Below, in pieces: positions 34,080 through 43,598 of a DNA stretch of 64,000 nucleotides. Source of the stretch: Microvirga sesbaniae (GTDB taxonomy: Bacteria > Pseudomonadota > Alphaproteobacteria > Rhizobiales > Beijerinckiaceae); NCBI RefSeq assembly GCF_025460805.1, contig NZ_JAMXFJ010000026.1, forward strand, positions 1 through 64,000. The letters are read 5' to 3'. Position numbers and translations under genes: made by a program. Below the pieces are notes generated by a model that did not search any database, was not told the origin of the DNA, and was given only the letters and a program-made list of their open reading frames with translations. The stretch's first letter is position 1, and every line of letters begins with the position of its first letter.

Positions 34080-34175
34080 TCTTCTCGGCAAATTTTGCTT
34101 CTGCCACGAGCCTATGATCTGTGCCGGTTCCGTCAACGATGTGTCGCGCGGCGTCAGCGGCGGTAGGACGTCCGG

Positions 34176-34728
34176 TCATTGGCACCAATCCTCGATAATC
34201 CGGCCATAGGCCTCGACGGCTTGGTCGATGCGCGAGGTGAAGTAGGTCGCCGCCTGCGGCATGGGCATCGCTCCAAGGAGCGGCGCCATGATCTCGAAGA
34301 CCCGCTGGATTCACGGGTCGCTGGGATCGGTCCAGACGGCAGGCACGTCGATGATCGGCGAGATCACCATCTCATCGCCCAGAAAGGTCCCCACCATTTC
34401 GCGCACAGCGGCATGCGCTTGACCCGGCAGGGTGAGAGTATTGTGGCTCACCTCGGCGCGGTCGGGAGCCGAGTTGGTGTTCAATCCGCCGTGGAAGGTA
34501 CCAATGTTCAACGTCGGCCCGCCCAACACCTTGTGTCGCTGCACGTTGAAGTCAAAGTCCGTCAGCCTCGCGACCGCGTGCGCTGCTTTGATGACGGCGT
34601 TGTCGCCCTTCTCTGGCATCGAGCCGTGAGCGGTCACGCCCCGTGCAACGGCTCGATGCCACAAGGCTCCCTTATGACCGATGAGCGGGGCGTTGGATGT
34701 TGGCTCGGCGACGATCAGGGCTTGTCAC
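34176..34728 (-). pseudogene. Decayed second M20 peptidase gene
   Basis: Reverse-strand codons read ALIVAEPTSNAPLIGHKGAL, VARGVTAHGSMPEKGDNAVI, GGLNTNSAPDRAEV and finally RIDQAVEAYGRIIEDWCQ, the second half of an M20 peptidase of a different subgroup from the intact neighbour. Three lesions are visible: the whole metal-binding N-terminal half is missing, a TGA (34311-34313) replaces the usual tryptophan after DP, and the segment between AATYFT and RIDQAVEAYG is deleted. The 5' break is about 50 bp from the IS6 transposase gene. Confidence 0.8.
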
Positions 34729-34776
34729 GCAAACTGAAGTTGGATGAGTTGAGGCAAACTTTGCCGCCTGAGGGGC

Positions 34777-35478
34777 TCAACCGGCAACGCAGGCTGCAGC
34801 GTTCCACGCCGCCATGGCGTCGAGGCGGTGAAAATGGATCGCAAGAGCAGAGCGGCGGGAGCCGTGTGGAACGAACAGATTGCGAGCAGCCGAGAAGACG
34901 CTGGCGAACCGCTGCAGGCCTCCGGTTGATCGAAAGCCCTGCATTACCCGCTCTCGCCGGCGCAACGGCAGATGTGAATTCTCCGCCTGATTGTTAAGTC
35001 CCTTGTGCGAGCGGTGTTCTACCGACGGCATGACCTGACGATGGGCGGCAGCGTAAGAGCCGAGCTTGTCGGTGATCAGCCGCCTGGGCGCATGTCGCTG
35101 CCTCTTCAACAGGCGTCTCAACAAGCGCTTGGCGGCCTTGGTATCGCGCCGGCTCTGGACGATCTCGTCGAGCATATAACCGACTTGGTCGACTGCCCGC
35201 CACAGCCAGTGCTTCTGACCTGCTATGGTGATCACAACTTCATCAAGATGCCAGATATCGTGACGGCTCGGCGTCCTGCGCTTGAGGCGGCGGGAATAAA
35301 CTGGGCCGAACTTCAGGGCCCACGTGCCGACCGTCTCGTAGGAGACGACAATGCCGCGCTCGAGGAGCTTCTCCTCCGCCAGCCGTAAGCTCAGGAGAAA
35401 CCGGAAGTACAGCCAAACGGCATGGGCGATGATCTGAGGTGCGAACCGGTGGCGCTTGTAACTGACGGGATTGGGCAT
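34777..35478 (-). CDS. IS6-family transposase
   Basis: This 233-residue DDE transposase has the IS6 layout: RHRFAPQIIAHAVWLYFRF, then IWHLDEVVITIAGQKHWLWR with the first Asp, LITDKLGSY with the second and GLNNQAENSHLPLRRRERVM with the Glu. It appears intact. Terminal repeats could not be resolved by eye; the element probably spans about 34.73-35.53 kb and touches the decayed M20 gene. IS6 elements move by replicative cointegration and often leave deletions beside them. Confidence 0.9.
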   Translation of the reverse strand: MPNPVSYKRHRFAPQIIAHAVWLYFRFLLSLRLAEEKLLERGIVVSYETVGTWALKFGPVYSRRLKRRTPSRHDIWHLDEVVITIAGQKHWLWRAVDQVGYMLDEIVQSRRDTKAAKRLLRRLLKRQRHAPRRLITDKLGSYAAAHRQVMPSVEHRSHKGLNNQAENSHLPLRRRERVMQGFRSTGGLQRFASVFSAARNLFVPHGSRRSALAIHFHRLDAMAAWNAAACVAG

Positions 35479-35840
35479 GCGCCACTCTTAAGCTACAAGC
35501 CTCTGATCAAGAGTTACCGTGACATCGCCGCGGAGCCGACGGCTTTCTTAGGGATGGTCGAACGAGAACTCAGACCAGGGATCAGCGCCAAACCCGCACA
35601 CGCACCCGTGGTGCCGATCACGTGGCGGACATGCGCCAAACCCGCGGGCGGGGTGCGGATGATCCGGCCTCTGTGCGAGACGACAAGGGTGGCCGCGTCG
35701 CTCGGGACAAGCGGATTGAGCCGGGAGACGACCGTCGCGTAATTGGTCAGTAAGAACCGGGAACTCAGGATCGGCTGCGGGGTGATTTAGCCCCGCGGCG
35801 CCTTGGAGAACCAAAGGCATATGCGGAACGGGTTGGTCTC
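35479..35840. other. Stretch right of the IS6 transposase, no supported gene
   Basis: A reverse-strand frame reads NYATVVSRLNPLVPSDAATL, then VVSHRGRIIRTPPAG, which looks protein-like but is broken and unrecognised. It may be debris of a gene cut by the IS. Confidence 0.35.
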
Positions 35841-36146
35841 CTAGAGGGTCCCCATCATGAACTCCAGGGTGGAGTGGACAGCCGAGGTCGCGGCAAAGGC
35901 ATAGAAGAGATAAAAGCCGTTGAACCGCACCCCTGTGCGTGCGGCCAGGCTGTCAAAGCCAGGTGGGCTTGCTTCCGGGGAGCAGAGAGATTGTTCAAAT
36001 GCCCAGTGCTCGGAGTCAATGAATCGGGGAACTGGGTGATCCTCCGGGACGGCACAGACGATTTCAGGAAGACATTTGTTCCTGAACAAGTTGTAGGCAC
36101 AAATTTCACCGTGACGTGCTGGCTCGGGTTGCTGAACGAAGCTCAT
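35841..36146 (-). CDS. Hypothetical protein
   Basis: This 101-residue protein starts MSFVQQPEPARHGEICAYNL and continues FRNKCLPEIVCAVPEDHPVP; the C-terminus is aromatic (RFNGFYLFYAFAA). GGGAGG lies seven bases before the ATG, a strong ribosome site; an ATG 27 bases upstream lacks one. No family is recognised. Two or three cysteines and the closing hydrophobic helix are the only distinctive traits. Confidence 0.55.
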   Translation of the reverse strand: MSFVQQPEPARHGEICAYNLFRNKCLPEIVCAVPEDHPVPRFIDSEHWAFEQSLCSPEASPPGFDSLAARTGVRFNGFYLFYAFAATSAVHSTLEFMMGTL

Positions 36147-36731
36147 GCAATATCCTCCCAAGGCTAACACCATCTTGCTCTTGGTTCATGGCGCTCTGAT
36201 GAAACTAGTACCGCATTCAGTGACAGGTTCGCACCTCACCTTACGGATAGCTTGACCATACTCAAAGCTGAGGTTGCACCGTCCTGGCGGCGCGGTTAAA
36301 CGGCACTATCAAATGACCTGGACCGCTCGATGGACTCTCTCGCGGATCTCGTTGGGTTGTCCGGGAATTCGCCTGTTCGCGGCCTCTGGGGATGGCTGCA
36401 CCTCTTGGCCCGTCTGTGTCAAGTGATGCCTTCTGGCTGCCTCTTGGCCTCGGCCATTCGAAAAACCGGGACTTTACGTTGAATGATGAGGGCTGCTGGA
36501 TCGGGCGAGACACTCTCTGGACAAACCAGACAAACAGCTAGTTCTCAAGGATCACTGGCTCCTACCGACAGCGATTGCGACAAATTGCAGCGCCAGCATC
36601 AGTCACATTTGCACTCTTCATGAATAAAGCTAAGGAAAATAGATCTATCCCGTGCGGTTTGACGAAGCCGGCAAAACCAGCGCTGATCGGCCGGACGGCA
36701 AGAACAATCAAGAACAAGGACGTACTGGGCT
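36147..36731. other. Long divergent spacer upstream of the protease gene
   Basis: No supported gene. The segment just upstream of the serralysin start (about 36590-36720) is AT-richer than its surroundings and probably carries the protease promoter. A reverse frame at 36262-36513 shows no domain. Confidence 0.4.
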
Positions 36732-38828
36732 ATGCCTGCTGTCACTTCCGTTAACATTAGTGGCGACAACTCTATCGATGGCCTCCTCGGCGAGTTGAAA
36801 TGGGCCGCCAACAGCTTCACCTACAGCTTCCCGACAGCCAGCTCCTATTACGGCACCGGTTATGGCGACGGAGAGACTTCCACAAACTTCGGCGCCCTCA
36901 ACACCATGCAGCAGTCGACCGTACGTGCTGCACTCTCGATGTACGCGTCGGTCGCGAACCTCACCTTCACACAGATCAGCGAGACCTCAACCCGGCACGC
37001 CGATCTGCGGTTTGCCATGTCCGATTTGCCCAATACGGCCTGGGGCTACTTCCCGGCCACGTCGGGCGAGGGCGGTGACGCTTGGTTTAACAAGTCCAGT
37101 GGCTCGTATAGCAATCCCATGAAGGGCAATTACGCTTACCTGACCTTCCTGCACGAGATTGGGCATACGCTCGGCTTGGAGCACCCTCATGAAAGCGGTA
37201 TGCCGGTGGACCTAGACTCCATCGAGTATACGGTCATGAGCTATGCCTCCTTCATCGGAGCATCGACCGGCACCGGCTACGTCAACGAGACCTGGGGTTT
37301 TGCTCAGTCGCTGATGATGTATGACATCTCCGCCGTGCAGCAGCTCTACGGTGCCAACTACACCACCAACAGTGCGGCCACGGTCTATTCCTGGAGTGCG
37401 ACGACCGGCGAGATGTTCATCGACGGTATCGGCCAGGGGCCCCCTGGGGGCAACCGGATCTTGCTAACCGTCTGGGATGGTGGCGGCACCGATACGTATG
37501 ATTTCTCGAGCTATAGTGCCAACCTTAAGGTCGATCTGCGTCCGGGGAACTGGACGACCACCTCTACGACCCAGCTGGCCGGGCTGCGCTATGACGGTTC
37601 GAAGCTCGCGGCTGGCAGCATCGCCAATGCCTTGCTCTATCAGGGCGATACCCGCTCGCTGATTGAGAATGCCGTTGGCGGCTCAGGCTCGGACACGATC
37701 ATCGGCAACCAAGCGGCGAACGCGCTCAGCGGCAATGCCGGAGGCGACACGCTCACTGGCGGTCAGGGGAATGACCTGCTGGACGGAGGGAGCGGCACGG
37801 ACACCGCTGTATTCACCGGAGATCGTTCCGACTACGCCATCAGCTGGCATTCCGACGGTTCAATTGAGATCACAGACCTTCGCTCCGGAGCACCGGACGG
37901 CAATGACCTTGTCTCGAATATTGAATGGTACCGTTTCGCGGACAGGTTATATGAACTGGCGGAGTTTGCGCCGTCATCAGGTGATCAAACGCTCACTGCA
38001 ATCGATCAAACACCCGTAGACACGCCGAGCAGTCCCGTCGTCCCTGACCCATTGGTCTCTGATCCGGAGGTAACACTTACCCGCAGGGCAGATCCCATCC
38101 CGGTCAACCTGACCCTATCCGGTACCAGCAGCAACGATAAGCTCGTCGGAGGTGTTGGCGATGACACCCTTTATGGTGGAGCTGGCAGTGATGTTCTGAT
38201 CGGTGGCGCCGGCCGCGACTATCTCAATGGCGGCAATGGCATCGACTCCGCCAGCTATGCCAATGCCTCTGCGGCTGTCGTAGCCAATCTGACATCACCT
38301 GCGGCTAACCAAGGAGAGGCCGAAGGCGACCGCTTCTCCAGTGTTGAGGGCCTCATCGGCAGCGCTTATGCAGACAATCTGGTCGGCAATAGCGTGGCCA
38401 ACACCATCAAAGGTGGGACAGGCAACGACGGGCTCTCTGGCCAAGGCGGTAGCGATGTTCTTTCCGGTGGGAGCGGGGACGATATTCTGATCGGCGGCTC
38501 TGGCAGGGATGTGCTGTATGGCGGCAGCGGGGCGGACACGTTTGTATTCACCTCAACCGGTCAATCCCGCGGGTCTTCCATCGACACGATCAAGGACTTC
38601 ATTCGCAGAAGCGACCATATTGATCTGCGCAGCATTGATGCCAACGCCAAGGTCGCCGGCAATCAGGCCTTCAGCTTCATCGGCAGATCGGAGTTTACTG
38701 GAAAATCCGGTCAACTAAAGTTCGTCAACGGTGTCGTGTCAGGTGACGTGAATGGCGATAAGGTTGCTGACTTCCAGATCAAAGTGACAAACCTCACGAG
38801 CTTAAGCAAAGGCGATTTCTACCTCTGA
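36732..38828 (+). CDS. Serralysin-type M10 metalloprotease with RTX repeats
   Basis: This 698-residue protein has an N-terminal zinc protease domain with HEIGHTLGLEH at residues 141-151 and the Met-turn VMSYASF at about 168-174. Hemolysin-type calcium-binding nonapeptides (GGxGxD) occur around 316-357, 470-500 and 560-610, including GGAGSDVLIGGAGRDYLNGG. There is no Sec signal, as expected for type I secretion through a C-terminal signal. Secreted serralysins digest external protein. No ABC/MFP/TolC exporter genes and no inhibitor gene lie nearby. Confidence 0.93.
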   Translation: MPAVTSVNISGDNSIDGLLGELKWAANSFTYSFPTASSYYGTGYGDGETSTNFGALNTMQQSTVRAALSMYASVANLTFTQISETSTRHADLRFAMSDLPNTAWGYFPATSGEGGDAWFNKSSGSYSNPMKGNYAYLTFLHEIGHTLGLEHPHESGMPVDLDSIEYTVMSYASFIGASTGTGYVNETWGFAQSLMMYDISAVQQLYGANYTTNSAATVYSWSATTGEMFIDGIGQGPPGGNRILLTVWDGGGTDTYDFSSYSANLKVDLRPGNWTTTSTTQLAGLRYDGSKLAAGSIANALLYQGDTRSLIENAVGGSGSDTIIGNQAANALSGNAGGDTLTGGQGNDLLDGGSGTDTAVFTGDRSDYAISWHSDGSIEITDLRSGAPDGNDLVSNIEWYRFADRLYELAEFAPSSGDQTLTAIDQTPVDTPSSPVVPDPLVSDPEVTLTRRADPIPVNLTLSGTSSNDKLVGGVGDDTLYGGAGSDVLIGGAGRDYLNGGNGIDSASYANASAAVVANLTSPAANQGEAEGDRFSSVEGLIGSAYADNLVGNSVANTIKGGTGNDGLSGQGGSDVLSGGSGDDILIGGSGRDVLYGGSGADTFVFTSTGQSRGSSIDTIKDFIRRSDHIDLRSIDANAKVAGNQAFSFIGRSEFTGKSGQLKFVNGVVSGDVNGDKVADFQIKVTNLTSLSKGDFYL

Positions 38829-39263
38829 CCGGTGTGGCTCAGGCGCATGCATGACGAAGGCAATTCACCTTTCCAAAAGGCCAGCACAAGGCTGATTTAA
38901 ATCAGGAAGCGAAACTTTGGGCAGCAACTCGCCGTCCTTAATCCGCTCAAAGCCTGCCAAGGCATGTAGAAGGCTCAAGTCGAGGAGGCCAGCGAGGACC
39001 ATGGCTGAACCGGGACCATCATAGCGACAAGCGCCTTTTTTGACTATGCCGGAACTAGTGCTAAGGCATGAGCACTTGGCGGAATTGCTCGCGGCAAGAC
39101 CGAGAGGCTGACGGAAGCAGGACCTTACCCCAGAGGCGATACGAGACTACTACCTTTGCTCACGAGTGGCCGGTTGCGGATCAATCCTTCCCTAAGGTCA
39201 AATACCGCGCAGGGACAGGGTTCCACCATTTTCTGGAGGCATCATCTGGGAGGGACGAGGCCA
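38829..39263. other. Intergenic stretch after the protease
   Basis: No supported gene and no clear T-tracted terminator. The frame starting at 39068 has no ribosome site. Confidence 0.35.
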
Positions 39264-39731
39264 ATGCGAACCGGGTATGTGCCAACTGTCGTTGTCGCGT
39301 TAGTGCTCGGGTGGACCGCGCCGGATCCAACTCAGCCTGACCTTGGTCTTTCTGCACTGGCTCGGATCAAGACCGACGCTCACAAGAGGGTGGTTAAGCA
39401 TTCTCGAACTGTACCGAAAGCAGCGGTACAAAAACGGATGGCAAGCCGAGTTATCAGCAAGCCTTCCGCTCCATCCCTGAGGGTAGCCTCGGCAGGCCAG
39501 CAACCTCCATCGTCCCCCTCTCCCTTGGACCTGCCCGTACCGCCAAGCCCATCTAACATGGCGCCCTCGCCCCCTGAACCCCAAGTTCCGACCCCCGACG
39601 ATCAGATGGAAAAGCTCAGGGTCGGTCTTGAGAAACTTGCACGATCATACCCGCCTCCAGAGGCCCATAGAGAGAGGCTCAGATTGGGTTTGGAACGACT
39701 TGCCAAGGCCATGAATGACGGCGGAAGCTAA
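39264..39731 (+). CDS. Pro-rich exported hypothetical protein
   Basis: This 155-residue protein starts MRTGYVPTVVVALVLGWTAP, a probable signal peptide or anchor. A Pro/Ser-rich linker (PSPLDLPVPPSPSNMAPSPP) precedes two related C-terminal units, EKLRVGLEKLARSYPPPEAH and RERLRLGLERLAKAMN, an internal duplication of about 20 residues. GGGAGGGACGAGG precedes the ATG. Function is unknown; the helix repeat might dimerise. Confidence 0.55.
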   Translation: MRTGYVPTVVVALVLGWTAPDPTQPDLGLSALARIKTDAHKRVVKHSRTVPKAAVQKRMASRVISKPSAPSLRVASAGQQPPSSPSPLDLPVPPSPSNMAPSPPEPQVPTPDDQMEKLRVGLEKLARSYPPPEAHRERLRLGLERLAKAMNDGGS

Positions 39732-40107
39732 AACTGCTTCGATGCCGCCTGCCAGGAGCAACTGCGCCATCCTTGAGCAGAACCCGGGCATGTCAAGCGG
39801 CCCAATTACAGCAGCGTAGGGTAGCATCAGTCCGCTTGGCAGGCGCACTGTGCTGCAGCCAGAAAAATGAGGCGTTGAGATCCTCTTGGCGTAACCACTG
39901 TTCTCGATCGCAGTGTCCCACCCGCTAGGTGCGCTGTTAACCTGTGCAGTACGCTCTCCCTGCGCGGATCGTGCTCGATGGTAGTCAACTCGATCACGAG
40001 GCAATCCCGTCCTGTGATAGGAAAATTTGGAACCGGCCTGGTCGAGACGCTTCTGCAAGCTCCTCATCCTTCCCTGTCCTCAAAGTGATGTAGAAGGTTG
40101 TCCCCTG
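39732..40107. other. Intergenic stretch, no supported gene
   Basis: The reverse frame 39645-40067 crosses it, but shows no domain or start signal. It borders the kinase fragment. Confidence 0.35.
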
Positions 40108-40269
40108 TCATGCTATCGAGTCCGCCCAGATCTTACCGCCATGGGCCTCGATGATGGTCCGGCCGATGGAGAGGCCTATCCCCACGCCGGTTCGCTTTGT
40201 GGTCGTAAATGGGGTGAACAATCTCTCCAGAGTATCTGGGGCAATGTCAGTGTCCTTGATAGAGACCCG
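40108..40269 (-). pseudogene. Histidine kinase ATPase-domain fragment
   Basis: The reverse strand reads RVSIKDTDIAPDTLERLFTP, then FTTTKRTGVGIGLSIGRTII and EAHGGKIWADSIA with a stop: the N/G2-box end of a HATPase_c domain. The usual DTGPGI G1 box is altered to DTDIA, and everything upstream is missing, cut at 40269-40270 where an IS3-type end (TGTCTGGAG) begins. Only this carboxyl stump is left. Confidence 0.75.
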
Positions 40270-40302
40270 TGTCTGGAGTGCGCCCTTTGGAGTAGGCAGC
40301 GA

Positions 40303-40425
40303 TCATACCGCGAGATTGACCGTCTCCCGAGCGTGCTGATCCTCAAACTGCTTCGGGCTCAGGTAGCCAAGGGCCGAGTGGAGCCTGCGGCTGTTACAGA
40401 ACTCCTCGATAAACGCTATCAGATC
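40303..40425 (-). pseudogene. IS3-family transposase (OrfB) C-terminal fragment
   Basis: The reverse strand reads DLIAFIEEFCNSRRLHSALG, then YLSPKQFEDQHARETVNLAV and a stop at 40303-40305. This is the diagnostic end of IS3-group OrfB integrases. The catalytic DDE residues upstream are gone, and the sequence breaks near 40430. The outer end TGTCTGG starts at 40270, abutting the kinase fragment. Confidence 0.82.
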
Positions 40426-40830
40426 AAACCAGCATGATGGCAGAGCTGAGAACATGGGCGAACGCTATGGCTGAATCGAGCAGGAAGAGAGGCCAGCAAC
40501 GCCGCCATCCGGCCTCTCTCCGCCAAGTCCTGAACACCAAGGGGACCGCCACATCTCCCAGGTGCGAAACGATAGCCAGCTTTGGCGGTCCTAGCATCAG
40601 GACGATTGCCCTACCTCAAGGGCACGGGCCGGAGGTGCGCCGCCTGGCGCAGTGCAGAGCGTCGCCTCCAAGCTCAAGTCTATGATTTGTCGTGAGCAAA
40701 AGCACCATCACCGACAACCCGTATTCCGTCACCCATTGGGCTAACTCTTGGGTGTAGGCGCAAGCCGACAATAGCTTGTGCTAAGGTCTCCATCCGCCAA
40801 CGGTTCAGGTGCTACGCGCAGGAGGCCAAC
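40426..40830. other. Stretch between IS3 debris and the TAXI gene
   Basis: No supported gene; a plus frame at 40434-40685 has no recognised domain. Probably contains scar sequence and the promoter of the next gene. Confidence 0.35.
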
Positions 40831-41994
40831 ATGGTTCCCGGTGGTGGATCCCCGATCTGGACAGGCGCCCTGGCTGCGGCGCTTCTCATACTGGCGGAAT
40901 TGCTCCCGTCACCGGCCACGGCGCAGACGCCAGCCTCGGCACCGTCCGTCAAACAGACCGCACCAGCCCGGGACCCGAATACCGTCGGGATTGTCGCGGG
41001 AAGCTCTGAAGGTGGGGTCCTCCCGCTTGTCAGCGAGATTGCGAGGGTCCTCACAGGTGGGCAGAAGACCGGCCCCAACGGTGAGTTGGCTCTGCGGGTT
41101 CTTCCGATTGTCGGCCGCGGCGGCGTTCATGACATACGCGATGTCCTGGCGCTTCCCGGCGTGGACATGACGATCGCCAACGAGCGCCTGCTCACGCGCC
41201 TGCAGGAGACTCAAGAGCTTGGGGACCTGAGAAGCAAGCTGGTTTACATCGCCAAGCTGTTCAACGAAGAGCTTCACCTGATCGCACGTGAGGACATCCG
41301 GCAGGTCTCGGATCTTATCGACAAGCCGGTCAATCTTGGCGATGATGGCGGAAGCAGCGCGGACATCGCGCGTGATCTCTTGAGCGCGCTCCGCGTTCCA
41401 GTCTCGGAGGTCTACCTGGGCCTGGATGAGGCTGTTGCAGAGATGCGGCAGGGTCGAGTTGCAGCAACGCTCTTTCTGGCTCCGAAGCCCGCAGCGATCG
41501 TTGAGCGCCTCACGCGCGATGGCGGATTTCACCTTGTTCAGGTTCCTTTCCCGGCCGAGGCAACGCCCTACCTCCCTGCTGTCTTCACGCATGAAGACTA
41601 TCCAAGCCTCATTCCCGCCGGCGAGAGGCTCGAAACCGTGGCCTTAGGAGCAGCGCTCATAGCCTATAACTGGCCGGAGAAGAGCGCTCGCTACCAGCTG
41701 CTGGGCAATTTTACCGAAGCCTTCTTGTCCCGCGTCTCTGCGTTCCAGGCCCCACTACGCCATCCCAAGTGGCGGGAGGTGAATCTTGCGGCCGTCCTGC
41801 CGGACTGGAGGCGGTTCAAGCCCGCCGAGCAGTGGCTGCAGACGGTGCAGGCCCAGAAAGCCGGCGTCCGTTCCACAGGGTCGGTATCGCGATCCGGCAA
41901 GCCTGAACACAGAGCAACCGAGGACGCGAAGACCGACACAGAGCGGTTGTTTGACGAGTTCCTGCGATGGCGGGAGCAGCGAGGACAACACTGA
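40831..41994 (+). CDS. TAXI-family TRAP transporter solute receptor
   Basis: This 387-residue protein has an N-terminal signal (ALAAALLILAELLPSPATAQ) and a TAXI-type receptor body: NTVGIVAGSSEGGVLPLVSE, VDMTIANERLLTRLQ and VNLGDDGGSSADIARDLLSA. TAXI receptors deliver small carboxylates such as glutamate or succinate-like acids to a fused TRAP permease. No TRAP membrane gene is present in the window, so it may serve a distant permease or act as a sensor. The C-terminal 60 residues are hydrophilic and family-atypical. Confidence 0.85.
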   Translation: MVPGGGSPIWTGALAAALLILAELLPSPATAQTPASAPSVKQTAPARDPNTVGIVAGSSEGGVLPLVSEIARVLTGGQKTGPNGELALRVLPIVGRGGVHDIRDVLALPGVDMTIANERLLTRLQETQELGDLRSKLVYIAKLFNEELHLIAREDIRQVSDLIDKPVNLGDDGGSSADIARDLLSALRVPVSEVYLGLDEAVAEMRQGRVAATLFLAPKPAAIVERLTRDGGFHLVQVPFPAEATPYLPAVFTHEDYPSLIPAGERLETVALGAALIAYNWPEKSARYQLLGNFTEAFLSRVSAFQAPLRHPKWREVNLAAVLPDWRRFKPAEQWLQTVQAQKAGVRSTGSVSRSGKPEHRATEDAKTDTERLFDEFLRWREQRGQH

Positions 41995-42039
41995 CGAGGT
42001 CGGCTCCTGTGGGTGTTCTGAGGCTGAAGGACGTTCACC

Positions 42040-42450
42040 ATGAGAAAGCTGTTCGCTGCCGCAAGCCTGCTGCTGATCTGGACGAGTTCGGCCGTCGAAG
42101 CTCAGACCTCTCTGAAACCTCCTCCGCCTCGCGGCTTCAAGCGCGTCAGCGATCTCGTGAAGATCCCCCGCGTTCTGCCTGGACTAGGCATTCTCTACGT
42201 CCGCCCCGAGACGCTGCCGGCTGGCCCCTTCCTCGCCTATGACCGCCAAGGACGAAGGGTGAGCACCATCTACATGATTCCAGTCGAGGATGTGGCAAAC
42301 CGAAAGAAGTTCGATCTGGCGGGCTTTGCAGGCCGAAACGATCATGTCTCCATGTACTTCAACGAGGGCCATCCTGGCGTCGAGATGCCCCACTACCACG
42401 TCGTGATCTGGCACGTGAACAAGGCGGGTGAGAAGCGGGTCGCAAAATAA
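42040..42450 (+). CDS. Exported conserved hypothetical protein
   Basis: This 136-residue protein has a signal peptide (KLFAAASLLLIWTSSAVEAQ, cleaved after AEA-like VEA). The mature part contains PGLGILYVRPETLPAGPFLA, STIYMIPVEDV and GHPGVEMPHYHVVIWHV; the HYHVVIWH stretch could bind a metal. Similar short periplasmic proteins occur in related bacteria without known function. It starts 45 bp after the TAXI receptor and may be co-transcribed with it. Confidence 0.7.
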   Translation: MRKLFAAASLLLIWTSSAVEAQTSLKPPPPRGFKRVSDLVKIPRVLPGLGILYVRPETLPAGPFLAYDRQGRRVSTIYMIPVEDVANRKKFDLAGFAGRNDHVSMYFNEGHPGVEMPHYHVVIWHVNKAGEKRVAK

Positions 42451-42733
42451 AACCGCGATATGATGGAAAGTTGTTGCGGGCGAACACTGCCAGCGGGCCG
42501 GCCGGCAGAGGGGGCTATGGCCGTCGTGCAACTTGATGAGTGGTGCGGGACGCGGGCATCGTCATAGAGCAGTCCCGATGATTGAAACCTCCGGGATACC
42601 CGACCTGCGAGCCGGTGGCTGCCGTGGAATAAAGGGCGGGCTCACGCGTCTTCATTGAACGGCCTCATGCGGACACTTCTGACCAACCCGCACGAGGTGA
42701 GCTCCATGCGCCTTGAGTTGGGAGACAAGAGCG

Positions 42734-42973
42734 ATGGCTTCAATGGAATGCATCACGGGGCCCATTCACGGGCTTCGGCTGCCGCGTCAGGCCTGGGCAG
42801 GGCTCTGCAAGCACGGCATCACCACCCTTGATCAACTCGAAGCGATGGCTGACCGCCTCAAGCGGCTTGAGCACATCGGCCCCAAGACCGCCCGGGTGGT
42901 TCGAAAGGAGCTTGCCCGTCTTGCGGTTCTTCCTGCACAAGCTTCGTCCCATCAGAGCACCGGCCCATCTTGA
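42734..42973 (+). CDS. Helix-hairpin-helix protein resembling RpoA C-terminal domain
   Basis: This 79-residue protein has WAGLCKHGITTLDQLEAMAD, then LKRLEHIGPKTARVVRKELA, a helix-hairpin-helix of the kind seen in the RNA-polymerase alpha C-terminal domain. Such a module contacts the DNA minor groove or partner proteins. GGGAG lies nine bases before the ATG. It stands alone; a DNA-binding role is likely, but its target is unknown. Confidence 0.65.
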   Translation: MASMECITGPIHGLRLPRQAWAGLCKHGITTLDQLEAMADRLKRLEHIGPKTARVVRKELARLAVLPAQASSHQSTGPS

Positions 42974-43169
42974 AGCCAGCCGGATTGTCCAGAGCTTCAG
43001 GTTGTGCATCCCATTGCAAGACGCCGAAGAGAGGCGCTGATCTGTCTCATTCTGACCTCAGGGAAATCAGTGCGCTGTCTTCTCGATCGAGGCCCTGGTG
43101 CGGGGCGTGAAACCGGTCCCCGCTTCCCGTCAGATGTGGTACAATAATGACGGTGATAGGGAGGCGAGG

Positions 43170-43598
43170 ATGCGGTCGATCCGCCTCGGGTCTTGTCTCA
43201 TGGCACCGCCCCATCGAGCGGCCATCGTCGAGGGCTTCCAGACCGCCAGCCTCTATACGGCTGTGATCCTTGCTCATCTGCTTTCAGTTCCAGCCGGAGC
43301 CCAGACTCGAGATCCGCAACAGGCTGCTTGGGACGACTTTGTGGCGGCTCGAATGCTGGGGACGAAATGCCCCTCCTGGCAAATTGATCTGGCCGAAGCT
43401 CGGACGCGGTTTGCACGGCTCAACCTTCAGCCGGCGGACTGGCAGGACGGGGGGCGCCATGCCAGTTTCTTCGACGAACGCCTGTCATATTACGGCAGTC
43501 TCGTCTCGCGGCTGTCTGAGGCCCGGGCCTGTGCGGCGGCCGAGGAAGCGTTCGGACCCGTAGGGCGGGTTAGGAGCGGGTGGATGAAACGCCAGTGA
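43170..43598 (+). CDS. Exported hypothetical protein
   Basis: This protein of about 142 residues has a hydrophobic segment SLYTAVILAHLLSVPAGAQT ending in a plausible signal-peptidase site, preceded by an unusually long N-region of some 25 residues. The mature part contains KCPSWQIDLAEARTRFARLN and a helix with SEARACAAAEEAFGP; two cysteines may pair. Family unknown. GATAGGGAGGCGAGG precedes the ATG. Confidence 0.5.
   Translation: MRSIRLGSCLMAPPHRAAIVEGFQTASLYTAVILAHLLSVPAGAQTRDPQQAAWDDFVAARMLGTKCPSWQIDLAEARTRFARLNLQPADWQDGGRHASFFDERLSYYGSLVSRLSEARACAAAEEAFGPVGRVRSGWMKRQ

Noticed and set aside
34735..35530. Exact IS6 terminal repeats
   Set aside because: A partial GAGGC-type match near both ends was seen, but too weak to define the boundaries.
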